A stretch of DNA of 64,000 nucleotides from NCBI RefSeq assembly GCF_030864355.1, contig NC_083393.1, forward strand, positions 3,534,001 through 3,598,000, read 5' to 3'. The notes beneath the pieces are model-generated. The model was not told where the DNA came from. It searched no databases and worked only from the letters and a program-made list of their open reading frames with translations. Both the position numbers and the translations under genes were made by a program. Positions 62,101-64,000 of this stretch are shown here, piece by piece. Every line of letters starts with the position of its first letter. The stretch's first letter is position 1. The DNA comes from Cutaneotrichosporon cavernicola. Lineage: Eukaryota; Basidiomycota; Tremellomycetes; Trichosporonales; Trichosporonaceae.

Positions 62101-63635
62101 ATGACCTCCGATGACATGAGCGACAAGCCAACGCTCATGACGAAGCATACTGAATTTGGCGACGAGAAGATGGGCGCCTCGACTCCCGGCACGTTGACTC
62201 CACAGCTCGAGACGGAGACGACCGAACCACCAGTCGGCCCCGGGCCCAACCCAGACGGCGGGACCAAGGCGTGGCTGACGGTCGCCGGGAGTGCAGTGAG
62301 TCGGCCTGGCGCGAGATGCCAAGAGCCCACTCTCGCTGACACCAGTTCATGGGCTTTGCTCAGTTTGGCCTCTCGAACGCGTTTGGCGTCTTCCAGCGGC
62401 ATTATGAGACTCACCAGCTCGCGGACCGGACACCGGACGAGATTGCATGGATCGGCTCGATCCAGCTGTTCCTTTTGTTCTCCGGGGTGAGGCAATGCTC
62501 TGGCGAAAGCTGACGGCAGGGACTGTTCAGTGGTAGACTGTTCGACGCGTTTGGCGCCCACGCACTGCTCATCCCCGGCGCCATCTTGTTCACGCTGAGT
62601 CTGATGCTCACTTCCTGTACGTTCCCAGCATCCCAAGACCACACTTTCCTCGTCATTACTGCACCGCTCACACCAGTGTGCACGCAGTACTACCAATTCA
62701 TGCTGTGCCAAGGCGTGCTTTTTGGCATCGCGTCTGCACTCATCTTCAACACGATCGTCGCCGTTCCGTCGCACTGGTTCTCGCGAAAGCGTGCACTTGC
62801 CATGGGTGTAGTGTTCACTGGCTCTGGTCTGGGCGGCACAATCTGGCCCATTGCTATTGCGCGCCTAATCAACAAGATTGGTGAGTAGTTCTCTCACCAG
62901 TGGTACGTATAGGCGCTAACATCAGGCTTCGGTTGGACAATGCGCGTGTGTGGCTTCATCTGCTTGGGGTGCTTTGCTATCGGCAACGTCCTGATCCGCA
63001 CTCGCCTGCCCCGCAAGAAGCCAGCGCCGTGGCGTGGTCTTTTCAAGCCACTCCGCGAGCCAGTGTACGCGCTCTTCGCTTCCAGCGGGACAATCATGAG
63101 CTTGGCAATGTTCATGCCCTTCTTCTTTTTGCCGACCAACGCCCAGCGCCTCGGTGCCAGCCCCGACCTTGCTGCGTACACGGTCTCATTCCTCAATGCC
63201 GGGTCCACGGTGGGTCGCCTGGTCGGTGCGCTTGGTGACAAGCTTGGTCGATTCAACCTCCTTGTGACCAGCTGCTTCACTTGCTCGTTACTCCTCCTCG
63301 CAATGTGGGTGCCGATGAACAACATCGAGACTCTCATTGCCTTCTCCGTGCTCTACGGCTTGAGTGTTGGTGTGCTGGTCTCGCTGGTGCCAGCATGCAT
63401 CTCGCAGATCAGCGAGCCGCACGAGATTGGTGCGCGCGTTGGCCTCAATTACGGTGGCGTTGGGCTCTGCATGCTCGCCGGGCCGCCCATCAATGGCGCC
63501 ATTCTCAATGCCCTTGGAGACCACACGGGGTTCCGATACCAAGGCGTGTTTAGCGGGATATGCGTGGGGATAGCTGCGTGTTTGATTCTCGCAGCACGGA
63601 TGAAACTCACAACCAAGCTAAAGGCCGTAGTGTGA
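62101..63635 (+). CDS. MFS carrier, monocarboxylate-transporter-like, 448 aa
   Basis: Five exons: 62101-62295, 62346-62486, 62520-62616, 62677-62880, 62926-63635. A hydrophilic 50-residue start ends in PDGGTKAWLTVAGSA, the [D/E]G[G/S]xxAW-like mark of TM1 in the monocarboxylate porter family. Further marks are FGLSNAFGVFQRHYE, AWIGSIQLFLLFSG, HWFSRKRALAMGVVFTGSGL and LVGALGDKLGRFNLL. Twelve membrane segments fit. Such fungal carriers move acids, riboflavin or unknown solutes; the substrate cannot be told. Next to a 2OG oxygenase and a sugar porter it may serve uptake or export of a metabolite (inference). Confidence 0.88.
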
Positions 63636-64000
63636 GGGGTTTGGGGAGGGCGCAAGGTCAGAGGGGTTGAAGATTGCCATAGGAACTGTAATCTGTCGAG
63701 GCGGTGGTTTGTACGCATGCATTCGTGGTTTGCCTTTCAGTGTGGCGCGGGGAGCAAACGGTGGTAGCGTAGGAGGCTTCGTACGTACTTGGGACCAAAC
63801 ACACGGGTTTATGCGGACATTACCACGATCGGTGGCGGGAGTAAGAGATCCCCCGCATAAGCCTCCGCGTCATTAGCGGACCCAAATGAGCGATTTAGAT
63901 GTCCTGCACATGCGCAGCGGTTAGTTAGCCGTCAGAACCGTCATAGCTTCAAGTTGATGATGTGATTGCGTCAGGTATTAGCGGCACAACAATGTATGCC
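63636..64000. other. 3' flank to window end, no gene seen
   Basis: No convincing frame or RNA gene before the window ends. Confidence 0.4.

Noticed and set aside
1..64000. Transposons or integrated viral sequence
   Set aside because: No transposase, reverse transcriptase, integrase or capsid-like frames and no long terminal or inverted repeats were seen.

Overview
The window looks like nuclear DNA of a basidiomycete yeast, most probably a tremellomycete close to the Trichosporonales. This is inferred from gene style and families; no search was run. Nearly every multi-exon gene can be resolved by eye into exons separated by very short GT-AG introns (many 31-36 nt) that end in a GCTGAC...CAG-like module. 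The gene content is typical of such fungi: a CPL1-like secreted protein, an HRXXH zincophore, Zn2Cys6 regulators, MFS carriers and a GPR1/FUN34/YaaH acetate carrier. Four tRNA genes carry introns. I see no transposon, rRNA gene or CRISPR array.

Layout. 0-17.5 kb holds a lineage-type family of F-box-like proteins: one partial copy, four intact genes (3.5, 8.4, 9.9 and 16.2 kb) and three decayed copies (1.25-3.25 kb). Between them lie a tRNA-Glu, a membrane-anchored SH3 protein, a single-exon glycosyltransferase, a haloacid-dehalogenase-like hydrolase, a tRNA-Leu and a zinc alcohol dehydrogenase. 17.8-22.4 kb has a short-chain dehydrogenase, then decayed membrane-protein pieces and a frameshifted methyltransferase. 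22.7-27.5 kb is a divergent pair of paralogous Zn2Cys6 regulators, the right copy interrupted by a stop codon inside its zinc cluster. 27.5-37 kb is gene-poor: two more tRNA-Leu genes, the CPL1-like gene and weak coding traces.

37-50.7 kb is dense: an acyl-CoA synthetase-like ligase; a divergent zincophore (Pra1/Asp f 2-like, HRXXH) and ZIP zinc transporter pair sharing one promoter; a Zn2Cys6/Fungal_trans_2-type regulator; a tail-to-tail pair of related regulators of which one lacks the zinc cluster; and a VWA-domain protein. After a 3-kb gap come the acetate-type transporter, a small GPI-anchored cysteine-rich protein, an eight-exon sugar transporter, a 2-oxoglutarate oxygenase and a monocarboxylate-type MFS carrier.

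The clearest functional unit is the zincophore/ZIP pair: a secreted zinc binder beside its likely uptake channel, both carrying similar Cys/His zinc-binding motifs, with a 23-bp tandem repeat in the shared promoter. The most unusual non-coding signal is a stem-loop after each of the three tRNA-Leu(AAG) genes, whose stem shows compensatory changes between copies.
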